Source: Candidatus Melainabacteria bacterium
GTDB lineage: Bacteria > Cyanobacteriota > Vampirovibrionia > Gastranaerophilales > Gastranaerophilaceae
Reading direction: 5' to 3'
Assembly: GCA_003258725.1 (NCBI GenBank)
Contig: QHMG01000015.1
Location: 1 to 37,424 of the forward strand
DNA: 37,424 nt
The position numbers and the translations under genes were made by a program. Under the pieces are notes generated by a model. It saw only the letters and a program-made list of their open reading frames with translations. It made no database searches and was not told the DNA's origin. Shown one piece after another: positions 15,114 to 24,119 of this stretch; the stretch's first letter is position 1; each line of letters starts with the position of its first letter.

Positions 15114-15905
15114 CTATTTGACAATCATAAACGATTTTAGGCTTCTGCCTGTGTCATTTGCTTCAATAGAAGTTACGTGAATTTTCTTGTAATCAAGTGA
15201 GGTCGAACTGCCACCGTCAAAAGCCATAGCCTTTTCAAACCCGTAGCTTTTGCACAAATCCCTTGCTTCAAAGATGTTTTTAGGGTTTTTATTGGTAATA
15301 ATCAAAATGTGCATTTCATTATTTTTAATACCTACAATAGTTCTAGGCACACGATCAAGCATTGATGCAGACTGTCTTATGATGTTGCCTTCTTCATTTT
15401 TTAGGATAAAGAATTCTTCTTCTAATCTAAGCTCTGGCAATAGCTGTGGACCGCCTTGAGCTGATGTTTTAACACTACACATAAAGTTTACGGGCGTATT
15501 GTGTGGCACAATTTCGTATCGCAACTTCTTGTTACATTCTACAATCCTAAATTCAGAACGGTTTAAGATTTTCTTCATATGCAATCTTAAAAGCGGATTA
15601 AGCATTAAATTATCGTTCATTAAAGGGTCTGCTACTGTTTGACCGTCGGTTACTATGTATGAAATAGTTTTACCGTTTTTAGGGTCAAAAAATCCTGTAT
15701 TGATTGTCAACAAAGATTTTGATGCGTCGTGAACTTCTTTGTTTGTCATTAAAGAATCCGTTGCAATAAAGTTAATGCGCTTTTTAACTGCGTTTCCGCT
15801 TAAGGTAATATGATAAATTCCGTTATCTTCTTTTATTGATACGGGTGAAGCTAACACGCTAGAACCTAACAATAGTAAACATACTAATAATGCTATTTTT
15901 TTCAT
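15114..15905 (-). CDS. exported phosphodiester glycosidase (NAGPA) domain protein
   Basis: The 263 residues begin with a clear signal peptide (K-K-I, hydrophobic core, likely cut after L-A-S or V-L-A near residue 19). The rest is an NAGPA domain (PF09992): N-T-G-F-F-D near the start, the basic P-R-T-I-V-G motif, and D-G-G-S-S-T-S at 230-236. The family includes the enzyme that uncovers mannose-6-phosphate in animals and bacterial periplasmic or cell-wall phosphodiester glycosidases. Here it follows an LPS-export permease by 11 bases, so an envelope-polymer substrate is plausible but unproven. Confidence 0.85.
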   Translation of the reverse strand: MKKIALLVCLLLLGSSVLASPVSIKEDNGIYHITLSGNAVKKRINFIATDSLMTNKEVHDASKSLLTINTGFFDPKNGKTISYIVTDGQTVADPLMNDNLMLNPLLRLHMKKILNRSEFRIVECNKKLRYEIVPHNTPVNFMCSVKTSAQGGPQLLPELRLEEEFFILKNEEGNIIRQSASMLDRVPRTIVGIKNNEMHILIITNKNPKNIFEARDLCKSYGFEKAMAFDGGSSTSLDYKKIHVTSIEANDTGRSLKSFMIVK

Positions 15906-15916
15906 TTTGTTTATCC

Positions 15917-17041
15917 TTATAAATCTTTTGATTTGTAAAATGCTATAATTGCAAGCAAGAAAGCAATTGGCGGTGTAGCTGCTGTAACAAGTGGTGGTAA
16001 TACATTCTTTTCAGCCAATAAATCAAAGAATGGTAATGTGATGTAATATAAGAAAATACAACCAATTGCTATAGTGAAGCCAATTAAACGTTGTTCACGA
16101 GGCTTGCTGAAGCCCAACAAACAGCCCATAATAGCCAATAAGACACATACAAACGGGTGGAAAAATCGTTGATAGTACTTATTCAACATATAGTGATAAT
16201 CCTCGTCAAGGTTTTCGTGTTTAAGTAGTTTTACATATTTCCAAAGATTTGCATTTGTAATTTGACGTTCTTTTTTTACTGAATATGTCATAAGCATAAA
16301 TGCGCTTTCAGCGTCTTTTCCTTTTAGAATGTCATATTTATCTTTTTGGTCAATTTTAATAAAAATTCCATCATTTGAAATTGTGTATTCTGTAACGTCA
16401 TTCAATTCCCAATGGTCTGGATATGTTTTACCGTGCTGAGATACAAGAATATGAGTTAAGCCGTGCAAGTCATCATAAACCTTTCTTGAAAAGTCTAAAA
16501 CAATTACGTTGCCAAGGTTTCCGCCTTGATATCTAGATACGATTACTGCCAATAGTGGCTGGTTCTTTTCGTTCTTTTTTGTGTACATATACTCAATTGT
16601 AGGGTTGTAACCTTCGATTTCTAAGTTTTTGTTTTGTGAGTACGGAATTAAGATGTCTCCAGTAACAAAACATAACGCTGTAACGATAAGGCTTAACACT
16701 ACAACTGGTGCAATAATTCGGCTGAATGATAAGCCGATTGCACGAAATATTGTTAATTCGCTGTCTTTACTTAATTTATCAAAAGTAAACAAGGTACCAA
16801 GCAACAAACCTACAGGAAAAGCCTTACCAAAAATCATTGGTAGTTGCATAATTAAGTACAAAATACCATTTACAAGTGTTGTTTTACCTGCAAGGATATC
16901 TTTAATTGTGTTTAACAACATCTCTGGCGCAATCCAAACGATTGTAAATAATAAAATTGCAGCCAAAGTTGCAAATAATACTTGTTTAAAAATATATTTA
17001 TCGTAAATAGTTGGTCTGAATGCAAGAATTTTTTTTAGCAT
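15917..17041 (-). CDS. LPS export permease of the LptF/LptG (YjgP/YjgQ) family
   Basis: The protein of 374 residues has three hydrophobic helices at the N-terminus, a periplasmic beta-rich middle (about 135-275) and three helices at the C-terminus, the LptF/LptG plan. It is the inner-membrane part of the Lpt transporter that pulls LPS from the membrane, driven by LptB. Its start codon shares a base with the lptB stop, confirming partnership. Only one permease gene is here, so it may act as a homodimer or its partner is elsewhere; I therefore give no F or G symbol. Confidence 0.9.
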   Translation of the reverse strand: MLKKILAFRPTIYDKYIFKQVLFATLAAILLFTIVWIAPEMLLNTIKDILAGKTTLVNGILYLIMQLPMIFGKAFPVGLLLGTLFTFDKLSKDSELTIFRAIGLSFSRIIAPVVVLSLIVTALCFVTGDILIPYSQNKNLEIEGYNPTIEYMYTKKNEKNQPLLAVIVSRYQGGNLGNVIVLDFSRKVYDDLHGLTHILVSQHGKTYPDHWELNDVTEYTISNDGIFIKIDQKDKYDILKGKDAESAFMLMTYSVKKERQITNANLWKYVKLLKHENLDEDYHYMLNKYYQRFFHPFVCVLLAIMGCLLGFSKPREQRLIGFTIAIGCIFLYYITLPFFDLLAEKNVLPPLVTAATPPIAFLLAIIAFYKSKDL

Positions 17042-17766
17042 TATAGTTGGAAGTCCTTTCCTAAATAAAATTCTTTAGCAACTGGGTCAACAGCAACATC
17101 TGCACTCTTACCTTGAATTTTAATCTTACCGTCAAAGATTACATACGCTCTATCTGTAATAGAAAGAGTCGCTTTAGGGTTATGGTCAGTAATCAATACG
17201 CCCAAGCCTTTATCTTCTGAAAGTTTTCTGATATTATCTTTGATTTCTCCAATAGCAATAGGGTCAATACCCGTAAATGGTTCATCTAGCAAAATGAAGT
17301 CAGGGCTTGCTGCAAGTGCACGAGCTAATTCAACCCTTCTTCTTTCTCCACCGGATAAAGAAATTGCAGATTCGCTACGAAGTCTTGTAACGCCAAATTC
17401 GTCTAAAAGTTCTTCTAATTTTCTTTTCTTTTCATTTACAGTTAACTTATCATTCATTTCCAGAACAAGTTTTATGTTATCATCAACTGTTAATTTTCTA
17501 AAAATAGATGCTTCTTGTGGTAAGTAGCCAATACCAGCTTTAGAACGCAAATTCATTGGCCAAGTAGAAATATCTTTGCCGTCTAGAAGCACTTGACCTT
17601 TATTGGGTTTTACAAGCCCTACAACCATATAGAAGGTTGTAGTTTTACCTGCACCGTTAGGTCCTAATAAACCAACAACTTCACCTTTATTAACATCAAA
17701 AGAAATGTCATTTACAACACTTCTATCGCCATATATTTTAACTAAATTTTTTGCTTCGATTCTCAT
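17041..17766 (-). CDS. lptB: LPS export ABC transporter ATP-binding protein LptB
   Basis: The 241 residues form a complete ABC ATPase: Walker A G-P-N-G-A-G-K-T-T at 35-43, Q-loop in Y-L-P-Q-E-A-S-I-F-R, signature L-S-G-G-E at 137-141, Walker B ending Asp161-Glu162, and the switch His195. The Q-E-A-S-I-F-R motif and G-E-R-R-R-V-E-L-A-R-A-L-A are typical of LptB. It powers LPS transport at the cytosolic face. AGAGGA lies upstream of its ATG. It overlaps the permease gene by one base. Confidence 0.95.
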   Translation of the reverse strand: MRIEAKNLVKIYGDRSVVNDISFDVNKGEVVGLLGPNGAGKTTTFYMVVGLVKPNKGQVLLDGKDISTWPMNLRSKAGIGYLPQEASIFRKLTVDDNIKLVLEMNDKLTVNEKKRKLEELLDEFGVTRLRSESAISLSGGERRRVELARALAASPDFILLDEPFTGIDPIAIGEIKDNIRKLSEDKGLGVLITDHNPKATLSITDRAYVIFDGKIKIQGKSADVAVDPVAKEFYLGKDFQL

Positions 17767-17853
17767 ACAATATCCTCTTTAATAATAATTATTGTACGAA
17801 AAACATGGCTTATAAACAATAAATGTTAAAGTAATTTAAGTATAAATCTTAGA

Positions 17854-18972
17854 TTACAAAATCATATCTTCAAAGTTCATAGTATCGTTGTAGCTAAACA
17901 TGTGAATAAATGTGTAAAGCGCTTCAGGCATGAAACTTTTTGTACCCATTTCCAACAAAGCTCTAATTGCGTCTTTGCTATTTTTTACAAGGTGTGGAGT
18001 TCTGTTGAAGGATAAGTTATCAAAGCTGTTGCAAATGCTGATTACTTGGCTTTCTTTTGCAATTAAATCACCAGATTTACCCATTGGATAACCTGAACCA
18101 TCATTTTTTTCGTGGTGTTCAAGTGCCACCAACGCAATGTTTTCAGGCATTCTCATATCAATTTTTAAAATTTTGTAACCAATTCTTGTATGTTCATGTA
18201 AGGCTTTTTGCTCTTGATTAGACAAGGTTTGTTTATTTACTAATTTTGGGTCAAGTTTAGTTTTGCCAATGTCGTGTAATAATGCAGCTAAAACAATGTC
18301 TGAAATCATAGTTTCTTTCATTTCTAGTTTTTTAGCAATTAAGCCAGCAAGAATAGCAACGTTAAGAGCATGGCATTTGTCATATTCACCGATAAGTTTT
18401 ACTTGTGATGAAAATACAAGTTTGTCTTGTCTAAAAATAATATCTTGTAATAGCTTGTCACGAATATTAAAGAACAAGTTTGCGGTTTCTGTCATTGGGC
18501 GAGAATAAAGCCCTGTAATAGTTTCGTGATAGAATGCTTTTAATTTAATTTGATTTTGAGGGTCAATTTTCGCCTTTTTATTGATAGGACCTTTGTAGTT
18601 TAAGATACTTGTTTCATCAACAATCGTGTTACTTTTCAACACTTGGTTTGGATTCATGTCGAACTTTTCAAGAACACGATCCTTAGTTTTTGATTGTTCT
18701 GAAAAGTCATCAAAAATTTTGTTTAAATCTTCTTTTGTATATTCTTCTCTTTCTTCGTGAGGAATAACGATAGGCTCTGGAATTTCCTCTTCCGGAAGAA
18801 TATCTAATTCTTCTTCATCGTCTCTATAGATAACGTTCAAGTGCTTTAATTGAAGCAACTTACCAGGAGTAAGGATTTCGCCCGATACAAATAGCTTTTC
18901 TCCAAACTCTGAATATAAGTTAAACGGCAATATTTTGTAGTTTACTAATTCTTCTGTAGTAATTGTCTTCAT
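17854..18972 (-). CDS. HD-GYP domain protein (probable cyclic-dinucleotide phosphodiesterase)
   Basis: The C-terminal half (about 195-350) is an HD-GYP domain: His201, the His233-Asp234-x2-K signature, His261, His286-His287, and a G-S-G-Y-P motif at 292-296. HD-GYP proteins hydrolyse c-di-GMP or cGAMP with a two- or three-metal centre. The late metal-ligand Asp in the usual D-x-F-D-A-L segment appears as Asn315, which may weaken a metal site. The N-terminal 190 residues are acidic and lack a recognisable receiver, GAF or PAS domain. No Shine-Dalgarno is present; a TTCACA-17-AATAAT promoter ends seven bases before the ATG, so the mRNA is likely leaderless. Confidence 0.85.
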   Translation of the reverse strand: MKTITTEELVNYKILPFNLYSEFGEKLFVSGEILTPGKLLQLKHLNVIYRDDEEELDILPEEEIPEPIVIPHEEREEYTKEDLNKIFDDFSEQSKTKDRVLEKFDMNPNQVLKSNTIVDETSILNYKGPINKKAKIDPQNQIKLKAFYHETITGLYSRPMTETANLFFNIRDKLLQDIIFRQDKLVFSSQVKLIGEYDKCHALNVAILAGLIAKKLEMKETMISDIVLAALLHDIGKTKLDPKLVNKQTLSNQEQKALHEHTRIGYKILKIDMRMPENIALVALEHHEKNDGSGYPMGKSGDLIAKESQVISICNSFDNLSFNRTPHLVKNSKDAIRALLEMGTKSFMPEALYTFIHMFSYNDTMNFEDMIL

Positions 18973-18979
18973 GCTTTTT

Positions 18980-19008
18980 ATTATTGCACAAATTTCAAAA
19001 AATGTGAA
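18980..19008 (-). promoter_or_regulatory. promoter of the HD-GYP gene, apparently leaderless
   Basis: On the minus strand TTCACA (19008-19003) is 17 bp from AATAAT (18985-18980), which ends seven bases before the ATG at 18972. Confidence 0.55.
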
Positions 19009-19019
19009 TACTTATACAT

Positions 19020-19090
19020 AAAAAAAAGCCATGTACTTTCGTGCATAGCTATTGATTAGGGATATGTGTATCGTCGTCTCTAAGGAGTAT
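19020..19090 (-). ncRNA. candidate 71-nt small RNA with anti-Shine-Dalgarno 5' end
   Basis: On the minus strand the stem GCTATGCAC / GTACATGGC (one mismatch, one G-T pair) closes a GAAA loop and is followed by eight T (19027-19020). No minus-strand gene lies upstream for it to terminate. An extended -10, TGCTAATAT (19105-19097), predicts a start near 19090. The resulting RNA begins with an A-T-A-C-T-C-C-T-T-A sequence complementary to Shine-Dalgarno sites. Cyanobacterial Yfr1 has a similar size and a C-U-C-C core. Existence is predicted, not shown. Confidence 0.45.
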
Positions 19091-19238
19091 AGTGTTATAT
19101 TAGCAGTGCTTTACGAAAAATAAATCATTTTAAAGTATGAGATTTTGAATTTCTTCTCGTATATTAAGTTTATATAAAGATACATTAAATTTATGGTAAA
19201 CTTTTCTTGTCAAATAGATTTATGGAGATTTGGAATTT

Positions 19239-20606
19239 ATGACAACAGAATTTAAGCATGTTCCGCAAGACGGAAAAGATATCACAGAAGCTGATATTAA
19301 GAAAATTATTAAAGAAGAAAATGTTAAATTCATTGAACTTCAATTCGTTGATATTAACGGTCAGGTTAAAAGTTTAACAATTCCATCTGAGCATATTGAT
19401 AAAGCATTAGAAAATGAAATGATGCTAGATGGTTCATCTATCAAAGGTTTTAGAAGTATTGAAACTTCTGATATGTTGTTCTTCCCTGATAAAAATACAT
19501 TCAAAATTCTACCTTGGAGAGAATTTGACGGGGTTAACACTGCAAGATTGATTTGCGACATTCACAATGCTGATGGAACTCCATTTGAAGGTTGCCCTCG
19601 TTGTAACTTAAAAAGAATGATGGCAGAAGCTAAAAAACTTGGTTATACAATGAATGTAGGTCCAGAAGTTGAATTCTTCTTATTTAAGCGAGATGAAGAA
19701 AATCATCCAACAAAAGAAACTATTGACAGAGCTGGTTACTACGATATCGGACCTGATGATTTAGGCGAAGATATTCGTGCAGAAATCGCATTAACACTTC
19801 AAGCTATGGATTTTGATATAGAAGCATTACATCATGAAGTAGCAGACAGTCAACATGAAATTGATTTTAAATATGCAGATATCTTAACTGCTGCTGATAA
19901 TGTAGCAACATTTAAAGTTGCAGTTAAATCAATAGCCGCTCAATATGGTTTACATGCAACATTTATGGCTAAACCTATTTTCGGAATTAATGGCTCAGGT
20001 ATGCACTGTAACATTTCATTGTTCAAAAATGGTAAAAATGCATTTTATGACGCAAAGACAGAAACTCAACTGTCAGATGTTGCGATGCACTCAATTGGTG
20101 GCTTGTTGAAACATGTTAAAGGTATTACAGCTGTATGTAATCCAACAGTAAACAGCTACAAGCGTTTAGTTCCAGGTTACGAAGCTCCTGTTTACTTAGC
20201 TTGGTCATTAGCTAACAGAAGTGCTTTGTTAAGAGTTCCAGCAAAACGTGGTAACGCAACTCGTGTAGAACTTCGTTCACCTGATCCATCTTGCAATCCA
20301 TACTTAGCATTTGCAGTAATTTTAGGTGCTTGTGTTGACGGTGTTAAAAACGAAATTAAACCGCCAAAACAAGTTGAAGCAAACATTTATGCATTATCTC
20401 CAGAAGAAAGAAAGAAAAAGAAAATTGATTCACTTCCTGGCAGTTTAGCAGAAGCATTAGTTGCTCTTGATGCGTCGAAAGTAGCTAAAGAGGCTTTAGG
20501 TCCTCACGTATACAAAGAGTTCTCTGACACTAAAAATAAAGAATGGGACGATTTCAGAATAGATGTTTCTCAATGGGAACTAGATAGATATTTTGAAAGA
20601 AGCTAA
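19239..20606 (+). CDS. glnA: type I glutamine synthetase
   Basis: GlnA (455 residues) makes glutamine from glutamate, ammonia and ATP as a cytosolic dodecamer. Motifs seen are D-G-S-S-I-x-G-F, the metal-site G-P-E-V-E-F (Glu143, Glu145), G-S-G-M-H-C-N and the C-terminal N-I-Y-A-L-S-P-E-E-R region. That last segment and the absence of the beta-type insertion suggest the GSI-alpha class, regulated by feedback rather than adenylylation. GGAG at 19224-19227 favours the ATG at 19239 over the TTG at 19230. I looked for an NtcA site (GTA-N8-TAC) in the upstream region and did not find one. Confidence 0.95.
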   Translation: MTTEFKHVPQDGKDITEADIKKIIKEENVKFIELQFVDINGQVKSLTIPSEHIDKALENEMMLDGSSIKGFRSIETSDMLFFPDKNTFKILPWREFDGVNTARLICDIHNADGTPFEGCPRCNLKRMMAEAKKLGYTMNVGPEVEFFLFKRDEENHPTKETIDRAGYYDIGPDDLGEDIRAEIALTLQAMDFDIEALHHEVADSQHEIDFKYADILTAADNVATFKVAVKSIAAQYGLHATFMAKPIFGINGSGMHCNISLFKNGKNAFYDAKTETQLSDVAMHSIGGLLKHVKGITAVCNPTVNSYKRLVPGYEAPVYLAWSLANRSALLRVPAKRGNATRVELRSPDPSCNPYLAFAVILGACVDGVKNEIKPPKQVEANIYALSPEERKKKKIDSLPGSLAEALVALDASKVAKEALGPHVYKEFSDTKNKEWDDFRIDVSQWELDRYFERS

Positions 20607-20628
20607 TTTTATTTTATAAGATAAGCAA

Positions 20629-20665
20629 AATAGAGGCGCTTGCGTGAAACGCAAGCGCCTCTATT
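20629..20665 (+). terminator. long palindromic terminator after glnA
   Basis: A perfect 17-bp stem (20629-20645 with 20649-20665) closes a GAA loop. Only a broken T tract follows. The inner 11 bp, AGGCGCTTGCG, recur in the hairpin at 37158. Confidence 0.85.
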
Positions 20666-20718
20666 ACTTTGTAAAATATTTTTGTAGTAAAATATAGCTA
20701 AGGAAAAGGATTGGAATT

Positions 20719-21519
20719 ATGTTAGCAGATTATCATTTACACACTCATAATAGCGAAGATTCAAATGTATCAATGGCGGAATATGTAAAACGTGCGTTAG
20801 TGCTTGGTTTTAAAGATATTTGTTTTACAGATCATGTAGAATATGCAATGATAAGTCCCATTGCAAAAGGCGAAAAAGATTATTATGGCGAATATAAGCA
20901 AGTTTTGACTGAATACGGCGATAAATTAAACATAAAATTTGGGGCTGAATTTGGTGTGCAAAAAGATAATATAGACTTTTTTAATGAATTTTTTACAAAA
21001 TATCCTTTTGATTTTGTACTTTTATCTTGCCATACAATTGACGGTTTAGGACTTTTTGACGGTGGGTATTTGGTAGGTAAAACTCAAAAAGAATATAATG
21101 AAGCATATTATAACGAAATTTTGAATGTGGTTAAAAACTTTAAAAACTACTCTGTTTTAGCACATTTAGATTTAATTAGAAGATATGATAGTGCTTATTA
21201 TGGTTTTGAAAAAACAAAAGATATAGTTGCCGAAATCTTGACTCAAACGATAAATGACGGTAAGGGTATTGAGGTCAATACTTCTTGCTTTAGATATCAT
21301 ATTCCAGATTTGACACCTTCAGTTGATATTTTAAAATTATACAAAGATTTAGGTGGCGAAATTATTACAATTGGGTCTGATGCTCATGCTGTAAATCAGT
21401 TTGGTTATGAAATAGCAGATGTAAGAGAGCAGTTGGCAGAATTAGGTTTTGAACATTTTTACACCTTTGATAAAATGCAACCTACAAAACATAGTATGCG
21501 TGTGATTCAAAATGTTTAA
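20719..21519 (+). CDS. hisJ: PHP-family histidinol-phosphatase
   Basis: The 266 residues carry the PHP metal-site motifs in order: D-Y-H-L-H-T-H at 4-10, T-D-H at 37-39, G-A-E-F-G, S-C-H, A-H-L-D-L-I-R-R-Y, E-V-N-T-S and G-S-D-A-H. This matches HisJ/HisK, the monofunctional histidinol-phosphate phosphatase of histidine synthesis. No other his gene is present, so a different phosphoester substrate remains possible. AAAAGGA precedes the ATG. Confidence 0.82.
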   Translation: MLADYHLHTHNSEDSNVSMAEYVKRALVLGFKDICFTDHVEYAMISPIAKGEKDYYGEYKQVLTEYGDKLNIKFGAEFGVQKDNIDFFNEFFTKYPFDFVLLSCHTIDGLGLFDGGYLVGKTQKEYNEAYYNEILNVVKNFKNYSVLAHLDLIRRYDSAYYGFEKTKDIVAEILTQTINDGKGIEVNTSCFRYHIPDLTPSVDILKLYKDLGGEIITIGSDAHAVNQFGYEIADVREQLAELGFEHFYTFDKMQPTKHSMRVIQNV

Positions 21520-21523
21520 AAAC

Positions 21524-21551
21524 TTGACATTTTTTGGTTTTGATTTACTAT
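21524..21551 (+). promoter_or_regulatory. promoter of nadB-nadC
   Basis: A consensus TTGACA (21524-21529) is 16 bp from TACTAT (21546-21551). The predicted start near 21558 gives a short leader with AGGGA before the ATG at 21576. Confidence 0.7.
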
Positions 21552-21575
21552 ATCGGTATATTTAGGGATAAATTT

Positions 21576-23180
21576 ATGGTTCATGAAAATTATTCAGCTA
21601 TCATTATAGGAAGCGGTTTAGCAGGATTATATTCCGCAATAAAATTAAGTCAGGTTATGCCAAATGGTAAAATCTTGATGGTTACAAAGTGTGAACTTGG
21701 TGAAAGCAATTCAAGATATGCTCAAGGCGGAATTGTTGGCGTGTTAAAAGAAAACACAGCGGATTCTGTGGCGTCTCACGTTAGCGATACGCTTAATGCA
21801 GGTGCAGGTTTAAGTGATTTTAATGTAGTTAAATATATCTCTGAAAAATCAAATGACGTAATTCACGACTTGATTAATTTGGGCGTGCCTTTTGATAGAG
21901 ATGAAAACGGCGAATTGTTGTTCACTCTTGAGGGAGCGCATAGTGTAAGAAGAATTTTACATTGTAATGGTGATGCAACTGGTCGTGGCATTGAAAAAAG
22001 ATTATCTGAATTAGTTGCACAAAATGAACAAGTTATTTTAAAAGAAAACACAATTGCAGTTGAAATTTTAAAGGAAAATGATGCTTGTAAAGGTGTAGTT
22101 TTATTTGACGGTTCAAATTATTCGGTAGCATTTTCAAATGTTGTTGTATTGGCTACGGGTGGTATCGGTCAATTATATAAAAATACAACAAATCCTCAAT
22201 GTGCAACCGGCGACGGCTTTGCTTTAGCTTATAATGCGGGTGCAATTTTGCAGGATTTGGAATTTGTTCAATTTCACCCAACAGCTCTTGCCGTTCAAGG
22301 TGAAGATGCGAATCATTTAATTAGTGAATCTGTTCGTGGAGAAGGTGCAATTTTAGTTGATGAAAATGGTAAACCCTTTATGCAAAAATACCACGAATTA
22401 AAAGATTTAGCGCCAAGAGATGTTGTTGCAAGAGCAAATTTTGAAGAAATGAAATTGAGCGGAAAAGATTATGTTTTCTTAAATGCGACAGTTATTCCAA
22501 AAGAAGTTCAAGAAAAGCGTTTCCCATCAATTTCAGCAATGTGTTTGAAGAATAATATTGATATGACAAAAGATTTTATTCCTGTACACCCTGCTGCACA
22601 CTATTTTATGGGTGGTATAAAAGTAAATTATGATGGAAGAACCTCTATAAAAGGCTTGTTTGCTTTGGGAGAAGTTTCTTCAACAGGTTTACAAGGGGCA
22701 AACAGATTAGCTAGTAATTCATTGTTAGAGTGTGTTGTAAGCGCTTATGCAATGTCTGAATTTGTTCAAAAAAATATTGATGATGAACTTATTGAAATGT
22801 CTGATGAATTAAACAAAGTTCTGAAAAAATACTCTCAAGAACTCGGTTTTATTGAGTATGATACTGATGTTTTAAAATCAGAATTGCAAAGTTTGATGTG
22901 GGACGGAGTTGGAATCATTCGTTCAGAAGCCTCATTAAAAGATGCTCAAAGTCGCTTAAATGACTTAAAATCTCAATTTTTGCGTAATGAAAAATGCTTA
23001 AGCGTTCAAGAATATGAATTTAAAAATATGTTGACAGTGGCTCAACTAATCATAACCTCTGCACTTCAAAGAAAAGAATCTCGTGGTGCTCATTATCGTG
23101 AAGATTATCCTATGACTAAAGAAATTGCAGAACATAATTGTATTATAAAAGAACAAGGAGAACTAAGTTTTGTTAGATAG
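21576..23180 (+). CDS. nadB: L-aspartate oxidase
   Basis: NadB (534 residues) oxidises L-aspartate to iminoaspartate, the first step of de novo NAD synthesis; in anaerobes fumarate can be the electron acceptor. The ATG at 21576 puts the FAD-binding I-G-S-G-L-A-G close to the N-terminus; an in-frame start at 21534 would lie inside the promoter. Further motifs are S-R-Y-A-Q-G-G-I, E-G-A-H-S-x-R-R-I-L-H, Q-F-H-P-T-A, H-P-A-A-H-Y-x-M-G-G-I and L-Q-G-A-N-R-L-A-S-N-S-L-L-E. nadA is not in the window. It overlaps nadC by 11 nt. Confidence 0.95.
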   Translation: MVHENYSAIIIGSGLAGLYSAIKLSQVMPNGKILMVTKCELGESNSRYAQGGIVGVLKENTADSVASHVSDTLNAGAGLSDFNVVKYISEKSNDVIHDLINLGVPFDRDENGELLFTLEGAHSVRRILHCNGDATGRGIEKRLSELVAQNEQVILKENTIAVEILKENDACKGVVLFDGSNYSVAFSNVVVLATGGIGQLYKNTTNPQCATGDGFALAYNAGAILQDLEFVQFHPTALAVQGEDANHLISESVRGEGAILVDENGKPFMQKYHELKDLAPRDVVARANFEEMKLSGKDYVFLNATVIPKEVQEKRFPSISAMCLKNNIDMTKDFIPVHPAAHYFMGGIKVNYDGRTSIKGLFALGEVSSTGLQGANRLASNSLLECVVSAYAMSEFVQKNIDDELIEMSDELNKVLKKYSQELGFIEYDTDVLKSELQSLMWDGVGIIRSEASLKDAQSRLNDLKSQFLRNEKCLSVQEYEFKNMLTVAQLIITSALQRKESRGAHYREDYPMTKEIAEHNCIIKEQGELSFVR

Positions 23181-24003
23181 ATTTTTAATTGATAAATATG
23201 TGCTTTCAGCATTAGAAGAAGATATCGGTTTTGGAGATATTACAACTGATAACCTAGCAACAGAAAAAGATGTTTTAGAAGCTAAATTAAACACTCGTTC
23301 TGAGGGTATTGTATGCGGTTTAAAAGTTTTTGAAAGAGTTTTTAAAAATCTTTCTGATGATGTAGAAATTAAATTTTATTTTAAAGACGGAGATAAAATT
23401 AAAGCTGGTGATACAATTGCGGAATTAAAAGGTTCAGCATCTGCAATTCTTAAAGGTGAAAGGACTGCTTTAAATTTTGCTCAAAGAATGAGTGGTATTG
23501 CAACCGAAACAAGAAAGTATCAAGATGCAATTGGTGAAGGCTTAAAGGCTAGAATATCTGATACAAGAAAAACAACTCCAAACTTTAGAGTATTTGAAAA
23601 ATATGCTGTATATGTTGGTGGGGCTTGTATTCACAGATTTAACCTTGCCGATTGTGCAATGATTAAGGATAATCACATAAAATTAGCTGGTTCTTTAACA
23701 AAAGCAGTGGAAAAAATTAGAAAAAATATTTCTCACACACACAAAATAGAAGTTGAATGTGATACTTTAGATCAGGTTAAAGAGGCAGTAGCATGTGGTG
23801 CTGATATTATTATGCTAGATAACATGTCATGTGAAACAATGAAGAAAGCTGTTGAAATCATTAATGGAAAGGCAATTACAGAGGCTAGTGGTAATGTAAA
23901 TTTATCAACAGTTCATGCTATTGCAGAAGTTGGTGTTGATATTATTTCATCAAGCGCAATTGTTGCAAAAGCTCCAACACTAGATTTAGCGCTAGATATG
24001 TAA
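23170..24003 (+). CDS. nadC: nicotinate-nucleotide pyrophosphorylase (carboxylating)
   Basis: NadC (277 residues) converts quinolinate and PRPP to nicotinate mononucleotide. Recognisable are E-D-I-G-F-G-D-I-T-T at the start, E-R-T-A-L-N-F-A-Q-R-M-S-G-I-A-T, D-T-R-K-T-T-P, the quinolinate-binding segment with H-R, and the C-terminal S-S-S-A. TTG at 23170 is the start, eight to nine bases after AAGGAG inside nadB. Confidence 0.96.
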   Translation: MLDRFLIDKYVLSALEEDIGFGDITTDNLATEKDVLEAKLNTRSEGIVCGLKVFERVFKNLSDDVEIKFYFKDGDKIKAGDTIAELKGSASAILKGERTALNFAQRMSGIATETRKYQDAIGEGLKARISDTRKTTPNFRVFEKYAVYVGGACIHRFNLADCAMIKDNHIKLAGSLTKAVEKIRKNISHTHKIEVECDTLDQVKEAVACGADIIMLDNMSCETMKKAVEIINGKAITEASGNVNLSTVHAIAEVGVDIISSSAIVAKAPTLDLALDM

Positions 24004-24119
24004 GAATATTACGTAATGTAACATTTTTTATCTTTATTGAAATCGACAATCAAAAATTGTTTTTATATAAATGTAAGTGATAAAAAACACGAGATTGGTT
24101 TAGAATGGAGTGATGATAT

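Noticed and set aside
16629..17006. Plus-strand 125-codon frame inside the LPS permease gene
   Set aside because: It is antisense to the membrane segments of the permease and has no ribosome site or family similarity.
19106..19238. NtcA-type site (GTA-N8-TAC) or nitrogen-control box before glnA
   Set aside because: The nearest GTA has no TAC at the right distance; no convincing site was found on either strand.
24046..24064. ACAAT/ATTGT stem with T run after nadC as a terminator
   Set aside because: Only five A/T-rich base pairs; too weak to call.
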